From positions 1 through 19,787 of the forward strand of contig NZ_LGDY01000149.1 in assembly GCF_001279525.1 (NCBI RefSeq): a stretch of DNA of 19,787 bases, read 5' to 3'. Positions 1-7,948 of the stretch are shown one piece after another; positions within the stretch are counted from its first letter, which is position 1; every line of letters begins with the position of its first letter. The notes below the pieces were generated by a model. That model ran no database searches. It saw nothing but the letters and a program-made list of their open reading frames with translations, and was not told the DNA's origin. Both the position numbers and the translations under genes were made by a program. This DNA is from Nocardia sp. NRRL S-836. GTDB lineage: Bacteria > Actinomycetota > Actinomycetes > Mycobacteriales > Pseudonocardiaceae.

Positions 1-102
1 GTTGGGGAAACACCCGGTCCCATTCCGAACCCGGTAGTTAAGCCCTTCTGCGCCGATGGTACTGCACTGGTTACGGTGTGGGAGAGTAGGTCGCCGCCGG
101 AC
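1..102 (+). rRNA. rrf: 5S ribosomal RNA (5' end cut off by the window)
   Basis: The sequence matches the actinobacterial 5S consensus from about nucleotide 18 onward: the block CCCATTCCGAACCCGG, then the segment ending GCGCCGATGGTACTGC, and the 3' block GGGAGAGTAGGTCGCCGCCGG. About the first 17-20 nucleotides lie outside the window. The 3' boundary near 101-103 is set by family length and is approximate. It is normally the last gene of an rRNA operon, so 16S and 23S should lie upstream. A strong terminator follows directly. Confidence 0.95.
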
Positions 103-112
103 AATCTTTCAG

Positions 113-161
113 AAGGCCCCTGCGGGTCGAGCACCTCGTGTGCTCCCCGCAGGGGCCTTTT
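113..161 (+). terminator. Terminator of the rRNA operon
   Basis: A perfect 14-bp stem (113-126 with 146-159) encloses a second stem, GAGCAC/GTGCTC (129-134 with 140-145), with loop CTCGT. The outer stem ends in TTTT (158-161). It starts about 10 nt after the 5S gene, so it should stop rRNA transcription before the acetyltransferase genes. Confidence 0.9.
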
Positions 162-255
162 GTCATGCCCGAAACCCGCCTCGGGTCGGCCCGTTTCGCT
201 CGCAGACCGTCCTCTGCCCGCGTTTTTCGCTTGCGGGCCCTGGTCTGATGGAGCC

Positions 256-1083
256 ATGGACGCGGTCGTGCACCCAGACCTGGCGTCGTTCGACGCCCTC
301 GCCCACGATCGGCTCGCAGCCGATCCGGTGCGGAACACCGTCGCGCTCACCGCGCTCGACCGGGCGCGCCGGCTACCCGACCCGGACCTGCCACCGACGC
401 TGCTCACCTTCCACGACCGCGGCGAGCTCGTCGGCACGCTGATCCGCACACCGCCGTGGCCGGCGCAGGTCGCGGACCTGCCACTGGAGGCGGTCGACCT
501 CGCGGTCACCGCACTGCGGAAGGCCGACCCGGACATCACCGGGGTCACCGGGCCGCACGAGAGGTCCGAGGCGTTCGCCACAGCCTGGGATGAGCGGCAC
601 CGCGTCACGATGTCCAGCCGGCTCTACCGCCTCGGCGCCCTGGAACCGCCGCCGGTCACGGGCTCCAGCCGGATGGCGACGAACGACGACGTGGAACTCC
701 TCGCCGCGTGGCGCACGGCGTTCTCGCGGGAAGCCGTCCCGGACGCACCCGTCCTGTCCGCGACAGAACTGGTCCGCAGCTCACTGCGGCTCGGCAACGG
801 TCACGCCCTCTGGGAGGTGGACGGCATCCCGGTCGCGTGGGCCGCCGCGAGCGTCCCGATGGCCGGTATGACCCGCGTCGCACCCGTCTACACCCCGCCC
901 GAGCACCGCCGCCACGGCTACGGCGCCGCCGTGACCGCGGTGATCAGCCGGTGGGCACTGGACCGGGGCGCGACCGACGTCCTGCTCTTCGCCGACCTCG
1001 CCAACCCGACCTCGAACTCGATCTACCGGCGGATCGGCTTCCTGGCCGTCGAGGACTGGACGGAGCACTCGTGGAAGCCGTGA
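256..1083 (+). CDS. GNAT family N-acetyltransferase (first of a tandem pair)
   Basis: This is a 275-residue protein with the GNAT acetyl-CoA binding motif in its C-terminal half (EHRRHGYGAAV, about residues 216-226). The motif is followed by the typical end of the fold, a SNSIYRRIGF segment. GNAT enzymes transfer an acyl group from acyl-CoA to an amine; the substrate here cannot be read. The N-terminal ~120 residues form a separate, more divergent domain, so it resembles two-domain GNATs. The ATG at 256 is chosen because it aligns with the start of the next gene (MDAVVHPD versus VEAVTHDD) and gives exactly the same length. The nearby GGAG is only 2 nt from the start, so the ribosome binding site is poor. 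The reading frame is open upstream to 76, but that part overlaps the 5S gene and terminator. Confidence 0.85.
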   Translation: MDAVVHPDLASFDALAHDRLAADPVRNTVALTALDRARRLPDPDLPPTLLTFHDRGELVGTLIRTPPWPAQVADLPLEAVDLAVTALRKADPDITGVTGPHERSEAFATAWDERHRVTMSSRLYRLGALEPPPVTGSSRMATNDDVELLAAWRTAFSREAVPDAPVLSATELVRSSLRLGNGHALWEVDGIPVAWAAASVPMAGMTRVAPVYTPPEHRRHGYGAAVTAVISRWALDRGATDVLLFADLANPTSNSIYRRIGFLAVEDWTEHSWKP

Positions 1084-1898
1084 CGCACGACGACATCGAC
1101 AGCTTCCTGGCCCTCGCCGGGGCGTTCCTCGAAGCCGACCCGGTGAACCACAGCGTGCACCTCACCGGTGTCGACGCGGTGCTGCGCGGTCACCGCCAGG
1201 CCGCGACGCTGATCTCCCTGCACGACAACGGCACCCTCGTCGGCGCGGTGACCCGGTTGGAGGGCCGTCCGCTCCACGTCGCCGCGATGCCACCCGCGGC
1301 GGCACCGGTCGTGGTGGCCGCCCTGCGCGAGCAGCCGGACCCCGGCCCCACCGAGGTCACCGGCCCGAAGGACCGCGTCGACGCCTTCCACGCGTTGTGG
1401 CGGGAGGGCGGCCGTGAGGTCTACGTGCTCCGCCTTTACGAACTCAAGGACCTCGTCGTGCCCGAGATCGCCGGTGCGGCCCGCCTGGCCACGCCCGCCG
1501 ACGACGACCTGGTCACCACGTGGTGGACCGGCTTCGTCCAGGAGCTCGACGGCGTGGACCGCGCCGCCGCCGGGGAACGGGTGCGCGACAGCCGCTGGAT
1601 GTCCGCGGGTCACGTGCTGTGGCTGGTCGACGGCGTGCCGGTGTCGTGGGCCGCGAGCACCACACCCGTCGGCGGGGTGTCCCGGGTCGGCCCGGTCTAC
1701 ACGCCACCCGAGCACCGCCGGCACGGGTACGCGGCCGCCGTCACCGCGGCGGTCAGCCGGTGGGCGCACCGCGAGGGTGCCGGTCACGTCGTGCTCACCG
1801 CCGATCTGGCCGACCCGACGGCGAACTCCGTGTACCAGCGCATCGGCTTCCGGCACGTGTCCGACTGGTCGGAGTACCGCTGGTCAGTCGAAGAGTGA
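1071..1898 (+). CDS. GNAT family N-acetyltransferase (second of a tandem pair)
   Basis: This 275-residue paralogue of the preceding gene is alignable over the full length. Identity is highest in the C-terminal acetyl-CoA domain: PVYTPPEHRRHGY is identical in both, and the ends are SNSIYRRIGF and ANSVYQRIGF. The GTG start at 1071 lies inside the first gene (13-bp overlap) with GGAG 5 nt upstream (1062-1065), which points to translational coupling. A second in-frame GTG at 1080 is possible but loses the match to the paralogue's N terminus. Its 3' end overlaps the convergent Lrp/AsnC gene by 15 bp with no terminator between them. The substrate is unknown. Confidence 0.87.
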   Translation: MEAVTHDDIDSFLALAGAFLEADPVNHSVHLTGVDAVLRGHRQAATLISLHDNGTLVGAVTRLEGRPLHVAAMPPAAAPVVVAALREQPDPGPTEVTGPKDRVDAFHALWREGGREVYVLRLYELKDLVVPEIAGAARLATPADDDLVTTWWTGFVQELDGVDRAAAGERVRDSRWMSAGHVLWLVDGVPVSWAASTTPVGGVSRVGPVYTPPEHRRHGYAAAVTAAVSRWAHREGAGHVVLTADLADPTANSVYQRIGFRHVSDWSEYRWSVEE

Positions 1899-2333
1899 CG
1901 ACTCCACCGGCCGGTTCCGCACGTGCGAGGAGAACACCAGCGACGTGGTCGTGTCGCCGTAGCGCTGCATGACCTCGACCAGCTCCTCCAGCTCGATCAT
2001 CGAGCGGCACACCACGCGCAACAGCCAGCAGTCGTCGCCGGTCACGTGGTCGGCGTCGCGGACCTGCGGCAGCGCCAGCACGTGCGAGCGGAACCGCGGC
2101 GTGTCGAGCGAGCGGACCCGCACCCGCACGATCGACTCGATCGGCAGCCCGAGCCGGGCCGGCGCCACGACCGCGGTGTAGCCGGTGATCACGCCCAGCG
2201 ACTCCAGGCGGCGCACCCGTTCGGTCACGGCGGGCGCGGACAGGGAGACCTCGCGGGCCAGCGCCGTGAACGACATCCGCCCGTCCTGCTGCAACAGCGC
2301 GAGGATCTTCCAGTCCAGGTCGTCCAGTTCCAC
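1884..2333 (-). CDS. Lrp/AsnC family transcriptional regulator
   Basis: This is a 149-residue protein of normal family length. The N-terminal winged helix-turn-helix starts LDDLDWKILALLQQDGR, and the recognition helix region is SLSAPAVTERVRRLESLG (about residues 30-47). The C-terminal RAM (effector-binding) domain follows, with the VTGDDCWLLRV core. Such proteins form octamers and sense amino acids or related small molecules. GTG at 2333 is chosen because it gives the canonical N terminus. The -10-like TATGAT (2345-2340) ends 6 nt before it, so the mRNA is probably leaderless. An upstream in-frame extension to 2426 would overlap the divergent gene and has no family match. The divergent rhodanese gene is the likely target, together with autoregulation through the palindromes between them. 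Confidence 0.9.
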   Translation of the reverse strand: MELDDLDWKILALLQQDGRMSFTALAREVSLSAPAVTERVRRLESLGVITGYTAVVAPARLGLPIESIVRVRVRSLDTPRFRSHVLALPQVRDADHVTGDDCWLLRVVCRSMIELEELVEVMQRYGDTTTSLVFSSHVRNRPVESSLFD

Positions 2334-2339
2334 CTGGAA
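2328..2339. promoter_or_regulatory. Palindrome TTCCACCTGGAA, candidate Lrp operator (proximal)
   Basis: This is a perfect inverted repeat, TTCCA-CC-TGGAA. It covers the GTG start codon of the Lrp/AsnC gene (2331-2333), just downstream of its putative -10 box. A near-copy lies at 2371-2383. Position and symmetry suggest autoregulation; protein binding is inferred. Confidence 0.5.
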
Positions 2340-2370
2340 ATCATAGGCAGAACGGCCGGAACGCCTGGAC

Positions 2371-2383
2371 TTCCACCTGGGAA
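2371..2383. promoter_or_regulatory. Near-palindrome TTCCACCTGGGAA, candidate Lrp operator (distal)
   Basis: It differs from the proximal site by one inserted G. The start-to-start distance is 43 bp, about four helical turns, so both sites face the same side of the DNA. It lies near the expected -35 region of the rhodanese gene, whose -10-like CAGTAT is at 2401-2406. Binding by the adjacent Lrp/AsnC protein is inferred. Confidence 0.5.
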
Positions 2384-2413
2384 ACCGGGTCGCTGACCAG
2401 CAGTATCGACGCC

Positions 2414-2845
2414 ATGACCAACGCACTGCGCTTCCCCGCCGCCGACCCGCCGGCCGCTGCCGCGTTCTTCGCCGCCGAGCTCGCGTTCGAGGCCGACCCC
2501 GACGACGTGTACCGCGACCTGCTGGCCGGCACCGCCCAGGGGTACGTGCTCGTCGAGACCCGCGCCCCCGAGGTGTTCGCCCGCAGGCGCATCCCCGGCG
2601 CCATCAACCTGCCCTACCGCGACCTGCCCGAACGGGTCGACCTCGACCCCGCCCTGGTCTACGTCTGCTACTGCGAGAGCTTCCAGTGCAACGCCGCCAC
2701 CAAGGGCGCGCTCGCGCTGGCCCAGCGCGGCTACCGGGTGAAGCGGCTCTCCGGCGGCATCACCGCCTGGGAGCAGGCGGGCTACCCGGTCGAGGGGGAC
2801 GGCCAGGCCACGGCGGTCGTGTCCCAGGTCGCGTGTCATTGCTGA
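2414..2845 (+). CDS. Rhodanese-like domain protein
   Basis: This 143-residue single-domain rhodanese carries the CDC25/rhodanese landmarks: RAPEVFARRRIPGAINLPY (about residues 50-68), the strand VYVCYC leading into the active loop, and the C-terminal SGGITAWEQAGYPV. The active loop is Cys87-Glu-Ser-Phe-Gln-Cys92 followed by NAATKGA, as in rhodaneses of the YC...CNGATKAA type. Cys87 is the predicted persulfide cysteine; Cys85 and Cys92 flank it and the C terminus ends CHC, so it is unusually cysteine-rich. The ATG at 2414 follows CAGTAT (2401-2406) by 7 nt with no Shine-Dalgarno, so it may be leaderless. The divergent Lrp/AsnC regulator probably controls it. The sulfur acceptor is unknown. Confidence 0.88.
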   Translation: MTNALRFPAADPPAAAAFFAAELAFEADPDDVYRDLLAGTAQGYVLVETRAPEVFARRRIPGAINLPYRDLPERVDLDPALVYVCYCESFQCNAATKGALALAQRGYRVKRLSGGITAWEQAGYPVEGDGQATAVVSQVACHC

Positions 2846-2870
2846 GCTGTCCCGACATAGGCTCACCGGC

Positions 2871-3626
2871 GTGACGTCTCCGCGTTTGCTCGTGCTGCAG
2901 CCCTCGAAGTCCGACCCGCTGGCCAAGCTGGGCGACTGGCTCGACGCCGAGGGCATCGAGCTGGACCTCGTGCTGCTGAAGGAACAGCCGGCGCCGGCGA
3001 CGCTCGACGGCTACCAGGGCGTGATCTGCCTCGGCGGCGAGATGGGCGCACTGGACGACATCGACCACCCGTGGCTCGCGGACGTGCGGAAACTGCTGTC
3101 GAACGCCGTCGCGAAGCGGCTGCCGACGCTGGCGATCTGCCTCGGCGCGCAGCTGCTCGCGGCGGCGACCGGCGGGCAGGTGCGGCGCGGACCGCAGGGC
3201 CCCGAGGTCGGGGTGCTGCTCGTGGCGAAACGGGACGTGGCCGCGAACGACCCGTTGTTCGCCGATCTGCCGTTCACGCCGGACGTGCTGCAGTTCCACA
3301 ACGACGAGGTGCACCTCCTGCCGCCCGGCGCGGAACTGCTCGCGGCGTCCCCGAAATATCCCAACCAAGCCTTTCGGGTCGGAACGAGTGCCTACGGTTT
3401 GCAGTTCCACATCGAGACGACTCCGGAAATCGTCTTGAACTGGGCCGCCAAAGATCCTGAATCAGCCGCGTGCGCGCGGCCGCAGCACTTCGACCAGGAC
3501 TTCCTCGCCGAGGCGCACCGCGACTTCGAGGAGGTTTGGCGCCCGTTCGTGCACAGGTTCGCGATGCTGGTGCGGGGAGAACTGCCGCCCGCAGGGTGTT
3601 CGCGCACACAACTTCCGTTGGTGTGA
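2871..3626 (+). CDS. Class I glutamine amidotransferase domain protein (GMP synthase-like)
   Basis: This is a 251-residue stand-alone class I amidotransferase. The nucleophile elbow is AICLGAQLLAAATGG (Cys90), and the catalytic His-Glu pair is in GLQFHIE (His180, Glu182). The oxyanion-region segment VICLGGEMGALDD (about 51-63) is typical of GuaA-like amidotransferases with no synthetase domain. Such proteins hydrolyse glutamine or act on gamma-glutamyl compounds; the acceptor is not identifiable. The GTG at 2871 lies 7 nt after TAGGCT (2858-2863), a good actinobacterial -10, and has no Shine-Dalgarno, so the transcript is probably leaderless. It may also be read through from the rhodanese gene 25 bp upstream. 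Confidence 0.88.
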   Translation: MTSPRLLVLQPSKSDPLAKLGDWLDAEGIELDLVLLKEQPAPATLDGYQGVICLGGEMGALDDIDHPWLADVRKLLSNAVAKRLPTLAICLGAQLLAAATGGQVRRGPQGPEVGVLLVAKRDVAANDPLFADLPFTPDVLQFHNDEVHLLPPGAELLAASPKYPNQAFRVGTSAYGLQFHIETTPEIVLNWAAKDPESAACARPQHFDQDFLAEAHRDFEEVWRPFVHRFAMLVRGELPPAGCSRTQLPLV

Positions 3627-3711
3627 CGTTACTTTCGTCGTTCATAGGGCATCCTGAGTACCCGGTACCGTCAACATCGAGCACCTTGTTCGATCCAGCC
3701 GGAGGATCAGT

Positions 3712-4845
3712 GTGGATCCCGCTCTTGTAGTGATCATCGTCGTTGTCACTGCTCTCATCTTCGACTTCACCAACGGGTTCCACGACACGGCCAACGCCAT
3801 GGCCACCTCCATCGCCACGGGCGCGCTCAAGCCCCGCACGGCGGTCGCGTTGTCGGCGGTCCTCAACCTCGTCGGCGCGTTCCTCTCGGTCGAGGTCGCC
3901 AAGACCATCTCCGGCGGCATCGTCGACGACACCCAGATCACGCCCGCCGTCATCTTCGGCGGGCTGGTCGGCGCGATCATGTGGAACCTCGTCACGTGGT
4001 ACGTCGGCCTGCCGTCGAGCTCGTCGCACGCGTTGTTCGGCGGCCTGATCGGTGCCGCCTGGGTCGCGTCCGGTGTGGACGCCATCCACTTCGCCAAGGT
4101 CGTCGACAAGGTGCTGGTGCCCGCGGTCGTCGCGCCGCTGGTCGCCGGTCTGGTCGCGGCCGTCGCCACGATCGTCGTCTACCGGCTCAAGAAGGCCGCG
4201 GACCCGCGCGTCGCGCACACCGGGTTCAAGGTCGGCCAGGTCGCGTCGGCCTCGCTGGTCTCCCTCGCGCACGGCACGAACGACGCCCAGAAGACGATGG
4301 GCATCATCACGCTCGCGCTGATCACGTCCGGTTCGCTGGCGCCCGGTTCGGCCCCGCCCACCTGGGTGATCATCAGCGCCGGTCTCGCGATCGCGCTCGG
4401 CACCTACCTCGGCGGCTGGCGCATCACGCACACCCTCGGCCGCGGCCTGACGACCATCGAGCCCGCGCAGGGCTTCGCGGCGCAGACCTCGACCGCGACC
4501 GCGATCCTCGCGTCGTCGCACCTCGGGTTCGCGCTGTCCACGACGCACGTCGCGTCCGGCGGCATCATGGGCTCCGGTCTCGGCCGCGACCGCCGCGGCG
4601 TCAAGTGGGGCACCATGGGCAAGATGGCTGCGGGCTGGCTGCTCACGCTGCCCGCCGCGGGCATCGTCGGTGCCCTCGCCGGCAAGTGGGCGTCCAGCGG
4701 CACCGCGGGTGTCGTCGGCGTCGCGGTGATCGGTGGCGCGGTGGCGCTGGGCATCTGGATCCTGTCGCGCCGCGAGCCGATCAAGCCCGAGCACATCGTG
4801 GACGAGGTGGCCGCGCAGGCCGAGCTGCACAAGGTGGCGGCATGA
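3712..4845 (+). CDS. pit: Low-affinity inorganic phosphate transporter, Pit family
   Basis: This 377-residue polytopic membrane protein (about ten predicted helices) has the two repeated Pit/PiT signatures: NGFHDTANAMATS near residues 21-33 and HGTNDAQKTMG near 187-197. Both halves also carry the conserved SSSHA / STTHV segments. It imports phosphate, generally as a metal-phosphate complex driven by protons. The GTG at 3712 has a strong GGAGG (3701-3705) 6 nt upstream. Its stop overlaps the ATG of a 61-residue membrane protein (ATGA), so the two are probably made together. The 85 bp upstream hold no clear PhoP direct repeat. Confidence 0.95.
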   Translation: MDPALVVIIVVVTALIFDFTNGFHDTANAMATSIATGALKPRTAVALSAVLNLVGAFLSVEVAKTISGGIVDDTQITPAVIFGGLVGAIMWNLVTWYVGLPSSSSHALFGGLIGAAWVASGVDAIHFAKVVDKVLVPAVVAPLVAGLVAAVATIVVYRLKKAADPRVAHTGFKVGQVASASLVSLAHGTNDAQKTMGIITLALITSGSLAPGSAPPTWVIISAGLAIALGTYLGGWRITHTLGRGLTTIEPAQGFAAQTSTATAILASSHLGFALSTTHVASGGIMGSGLGRDRRGVKWGTMGKMAAGWLLTLPAAGIVGALAGKWASSGTAGVVGVAVIGGAVALGIWILSRREPIKPEHIVDEVAAQAELHKVAA

Positions 4846-5027
4846 CGGTCAACTGGATGGCGTTGCTGGAGGTCTTCGGCGCCACGCTGCTCGCGACCGT
4901 GGTCCTGGTGACGTTGTTCGTCGTGGGCATCCGGGCGTTGTCGGGCAACCGGAAGGCCGGTGCCTACGCGAGCTTCGCGGGGTGCGTCGCCGTCGTGCTG
5001 TACGGGCTCTCCCTGATCGTGTTCTAG
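4842..5027 (+). CDS. Small two-helix membrane protein coupled to the Pit transporter
   Basis: This 61-residue protein has two predicted transmembrane helices (about residues 7-30 and 41-60) joined by a basic loop, RALSGNRKAG. Its ATG overlaps the pit stop codon by 4 nt (ATGA), a classical translational-coupling arrangement. I do not recognise a named family. The coupling suggests a stabilising or regulatory subunit of the transporter, which is inference. GC-rich third positions and the intact frame support that it is a gene. Confidence 0.78.
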   Translation: MTVNWMALLEVFGATLLATVVLVTLFVVGIRALSGNRKAGAYASFAGCVAVVLYGLSLIVF

Positions 5028-5050
5028 CGGCGTGACGACTAGGTTGGTTC

Positions 5051-7948
5051 GTGATGAGCGAACCAGGCCGCGCCGCGTCACCAGCCAGATTCGGGCTCAC
5101 CGAGCCGCGCAGCGAGGAAGTGCTGCGCGAGCTCGGGCTGTGGGCTGACCGGCGCCCGGCCGAGGGCGCCGAACCGGTCCTCGCCGCGCTCTCCCGCAGC
5201 CCTGACCCCGACCTCGCGTTGCGCGGCCTGGAACGCCTGCGGGACGTGGCCGACTGGCCGGCGCTCTCCGCCGCGCTGCACGCCGACGAGGTGCTGCGCG
5301 GCCGGTTGCTCGCGGTGCTCGGCTCGTCCACCGCGCTCTCGGACTTCCTCGTCGCGAACCCGGACCGCTGGCGGTCGCTGACGGACGCGGTCGACGTGAC
5401 GTTGCCCGGCGAAGGCGTCCTGCGTACCGAGTACCGGGCGAAACTGCTGCTCATCGCCGCCAACGACCTGGCGCACGTCGTGGAGCCCGAGCTGCCGTAC
5501 GTCCCGTACGACACGGTGGCCGAGCAGCTGTCCGACCTCGCGGTGTCGGCGTTGCGGCGGTCCCTGGAGCTCGCCGCGGAGAAGGTCAGCGGCGCGGACG
5601 GCTGCCGGCTCGCGGTGATCGCGATGGGCAAGTGCGGCGCGAACGAGCTGAACTACGTGAGCGACGTCGACGTCGTGTTCGTGGCCGAGGGCGACCTGGG
5701 CGTGGCGACCCGGCTGGCCAGCACGATGATGCAGATCGCCGGCCACTCGTGCTTCGAGGTCGACGCCGCGCTGCGGCCCGAGGGCAAGGCGGGCGCGCTG
5801 GTCCGCACGCTCGACGGGCACGCGTCCTACTACCAGAAGTGGGCGCGGACCTGGGAGTTCCAGGCACTGCTCAAGGCCCGCCCGGTCGCGGGGGACGCCG
5901 AGCTCGGCCAGTCCTACCTCGACGTGGTGCGCCCGTACGTGTGGACGGCGGCCGAACGCGAGAACTTCGTCGAGGACGTGCAGGCGATGCGGCGGCGGGT
6001 CGAGGACCACGTGCCGTCCGGCCTCGCCGAACGAGAGCTGAAGCTGGGCCGCGGCGGGCTGCGCGACGTCGAGTTCGCGGTGCAGCTGCTGCAGCTCGTG
6101 CACGGCCGGTCCGACGAGGACCTGCGCATCCAGGCGACGACGGCGGCGCTCGCCGCGCTGGGCAGGGGCGGCTACGTCGGCCGCAACGACGCGGCGGACT
6201 TCGGCCGTTCGTACCGGTTCCTGCGCACGCTGGAGCACCGCCTGCAGCTGCACCGGCTGCTGCGCACGCACCTGTTCCCCGCCGACGACGACACCACGGC
6301 GTTGCGCTGGCTGGCGCGGTCGATCGGGCTGGCCGCGGACGGGCAGCGCTCGGAGGGCCAGGTGCTGCTCGCGGAGTTCCGCAGGCACGCCAACCAGGTC
6401 CGGCGGCTGCACGAGAAGCTGTTCTACCGGCCGCTGCTGCAGGCCGTCGCGGGCGTGCCGACCGAGGCGCTGCGGCTGACCACCAAGGAGGCCGTGGCCC
6501 GGCTCGCCGCGCTCGGCTACACCTCGCCCGAGGGCGGGTTGCGGCACATCCAGGCGCTGACGCACGGCGTGTCGAGGCGGGCGCGCATCCAGGGCGCGTT
6601 GCTGCCGGTGCTGCTGGACCTGTTCGCCGGCACCCCCGACCCGGACGGCGGGCTGCTCGCCTACCGCAAGGTGTCCGAGGCGCTCGCCGAGACGCCCTGG
6701 TACCTGCGGCTGCTGCGCGACGAGGGCGCCGTCGTCGAACGGCTCGCGGTGCTGCTCGGCACCTCCCGCCTGGTACCGGACCTGCTGGTGCGCGCGCCGG
6801 AGGTCTTACGGCTGCTGGCCGACACCGAGGCGCTGGTCGGGCGTGACCCGCTGACGGTCGGCAACCCGTTGCGCAGTGCCGTGTCGCGGCACCCGGAGCT
6901 GGGGCGCGCGGTCGCGGCGGCACGGTCGTTGCGACGCCACGAGCTGCTGCGCATCGCCGCGGCCGACCTGCTGGGGCTCATGCCGCTGGAGACGGTGTGC
7001 GTGTCGCTGTCCGAGGTGTGGGTGGCGGTGCTGCAGAGCGCGCTGGACGCCGCCGTGCGGTCGGCCGGTGAGCCGGTGGCGGCGCTGGCGGTGATCGGCA
7101 TGGGCCGGCTCGGCGGCCGTGAGCTCGGCTACGGCTCGGACGCGGACGTGCTGTTCGTGTGCCGTCCGTTCGAGGGCGTGACCGACGCCGAGGCGGCGAA
7201 GTGGGCCGCCGGGATCGTGGAGAACATCCGGCGGCTGCTCGGCGCGTCGTCGCAGGACCCGCCGCTGCAGGTGGACGCTGACCTGCGGCCGGAGGGACGG
7301 CAGGGGCCGCTGGTGCGGACGCTCGACTCCTACCGCGCCTACTACCGGCAGTGGGCGGAGATCTGGGAGAAGCAGGCGCTGCTGCGGGCCCGGTTCATCG
7401 CGGGCGACGCGGCGCTGGGCGCGGACTTCGAGGCGTTGATCGAGCCGCTGCGCTACCCGGCCGACGGGCTGGACGCGGCCTCGGTGCGGGAGATCCGGCG
7501 GATCAAGGCACGCGTCGACGCGGAACGGCTGCCCCGCGGCGCCGACCCGAGCACGCACACCAAACTCGGCCGCGGCGGCCTCGCCGACGTCGAGTGGACC
7601 GTGCAGCTGCTGCAGCTGCAGCACTCCGGCGCGGTGCCCGGCCTGCGCACACCGTCCACAACGGCCGCGATGGCGGCCGCGGTCGAGGCGGGCCTGCTCT
7701 CGCAGGACGACGCGTCGGCGTTGACCACCGCGTGGAACCTGGCGACCCGCGCGCGCAACGCCGTGACGCTGGTGCGCGGCAAGGCCTCCGACCAGCTCCC
7801 GACGTCCGGCCGCGACCTGGTCGCCGTCGCGTCGGTCATGGGGTACCCGCCGGGCGGTGACCCCGGGGTGTTCGTCGAGGAGTACCGCCGGACCACTCGT
7901 CGTGCACGTGCGGTGGCGGAGCGTGTCTTCTACGGTGAGGGACTGTGA
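5051..7948 (+). CDS. glnE: Bifunctional glutamine synthetase adenylyltransferase/adenylyl-removing enzyme
   Basis: This 965-residue protein has two homologous nucleotidyltransferase domains. The first carries GKCGANELNYVSDVD (Gly193 on) and the second GRLGGRELGYGSDAD (Gly685 on), each with the Asp-x-Asp metal ligands. Each is followed by an R/LRPEG(K/R)-(A/Q)GxLVRTL block and a helical GlnD/PII-uridylyltransferase-like region beginning KLGRGGLxDVE. The N-terminal unit should be the adenylyl-removing half and the C-terminal unit the adenylylating half. The enzyme attaches AMP to, and removes it from, the conserved Tyr of GlnA; glnA lies 3.3 kb downstream on the other strand. The start is GTG 5051 or ATG 5054. 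TAGGTT (5040-5045) ends 8 nt before the ATG and there is no Shine-Dalgarno, so a leaderless ATG at 5054 is quite possible. Confidence 0.96.
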   Translation: MMSEPGRAASPARFGLTEPRSEEVLRELGLWADRRPAEGAEPVLAALSRSPDPDLALRGLERLRDVADWPALSAALHADEVLRGRLLAVLGSSTALSDFLVANPDRWRSLTDAVDVTLPGEGVLRTEYRAKLLLIAANDLAHVVEPELPYVPYDTVAEQLSDLAVSALRRSLELAAEKVSGADGCRLAVIAMGKCGANELNYVSDVDVVFVAEGDLGVATRLASTMMQIAGHSCFEVDAALRPEGKAGALVRTLDGHASYYQKWARTWEFQALLKARPVAGDAELGQSYLDVVRPYVWTAAERENFVEDVQAMRRRVEDHVPSGLAERELKLGRGGLRDVEFAVQLLQLVHGRSDEDLRIQATTAALAALGRGGYVGRNDAADFGRSYRFLRTLEHRLQLHRLLRTHLFPADDDTTALRWLARSIGLAADGQRSEGQVLLAEFRRHANQVRRLHEKLFYRPLLQAVAGVPTEALRLTTKEAVARLAALGYTSPEGGLRHIQALTHGVSRRARIQGALLPVLLDLFAGTPDPDGGLLAYRKVSEALAETPWYLRLLRDEGAVVERLAVLLGTSRLVPDLLVRAPEVLRLLADTEALVGRDPLTVGNPLRSAVSRHPELGRAVAAARSLRRHELLRIAAADLLGLMPLETVCVSLSEVWVAVLQSALDAAVRSAGEPVAALAVIGMGRLGGRELGYGSDADVLFVCRPFEGVTDAEAAKWAAGIVENIRRLLGASSQDPPLQVDADLRPEGRQGPLVRTLDSYRAYYRQWAEIWEKQALLRARFIAGDAALGADFEALIEPLRYPADGLDAASVREIRRIKARVDAERLPRGADPSTHTKLGRGGLADVEWTVQLLQLQHSGAVPGLRTPSTTAAMAAAVEAGLLSQDDASALTTAWNLATRARNAVTLVRGKASDQLPTSGRDLVAVASVMGYPPGGDPGVFVEEYRRTTRRARAVAERVFYGEGL

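Noticed and set aside
1023..1856. Long minus-strand open frame opposite the GNAT genes
   Set aside because: It is a mirror of high-GC coding bias, with Arg/Gly/His-rich composition, no domain and full overlap with well-supported genes.
3618..3660. Possible PhoP box or promoter before pit (GTTACTT ... GTTCATA)
   Set aside because: The two half-sites are 12 bp apart instead of 11 and match the GTTCACC consensus poorly. No -35/-10 pair with normal spacing is clear.
3274..4830. 518-codon minus-strand open frame opposite pit
   Set aside because: It is antisense to a clear phosphate transporter and has a highly charged repetitive composition with no recognisable motif.
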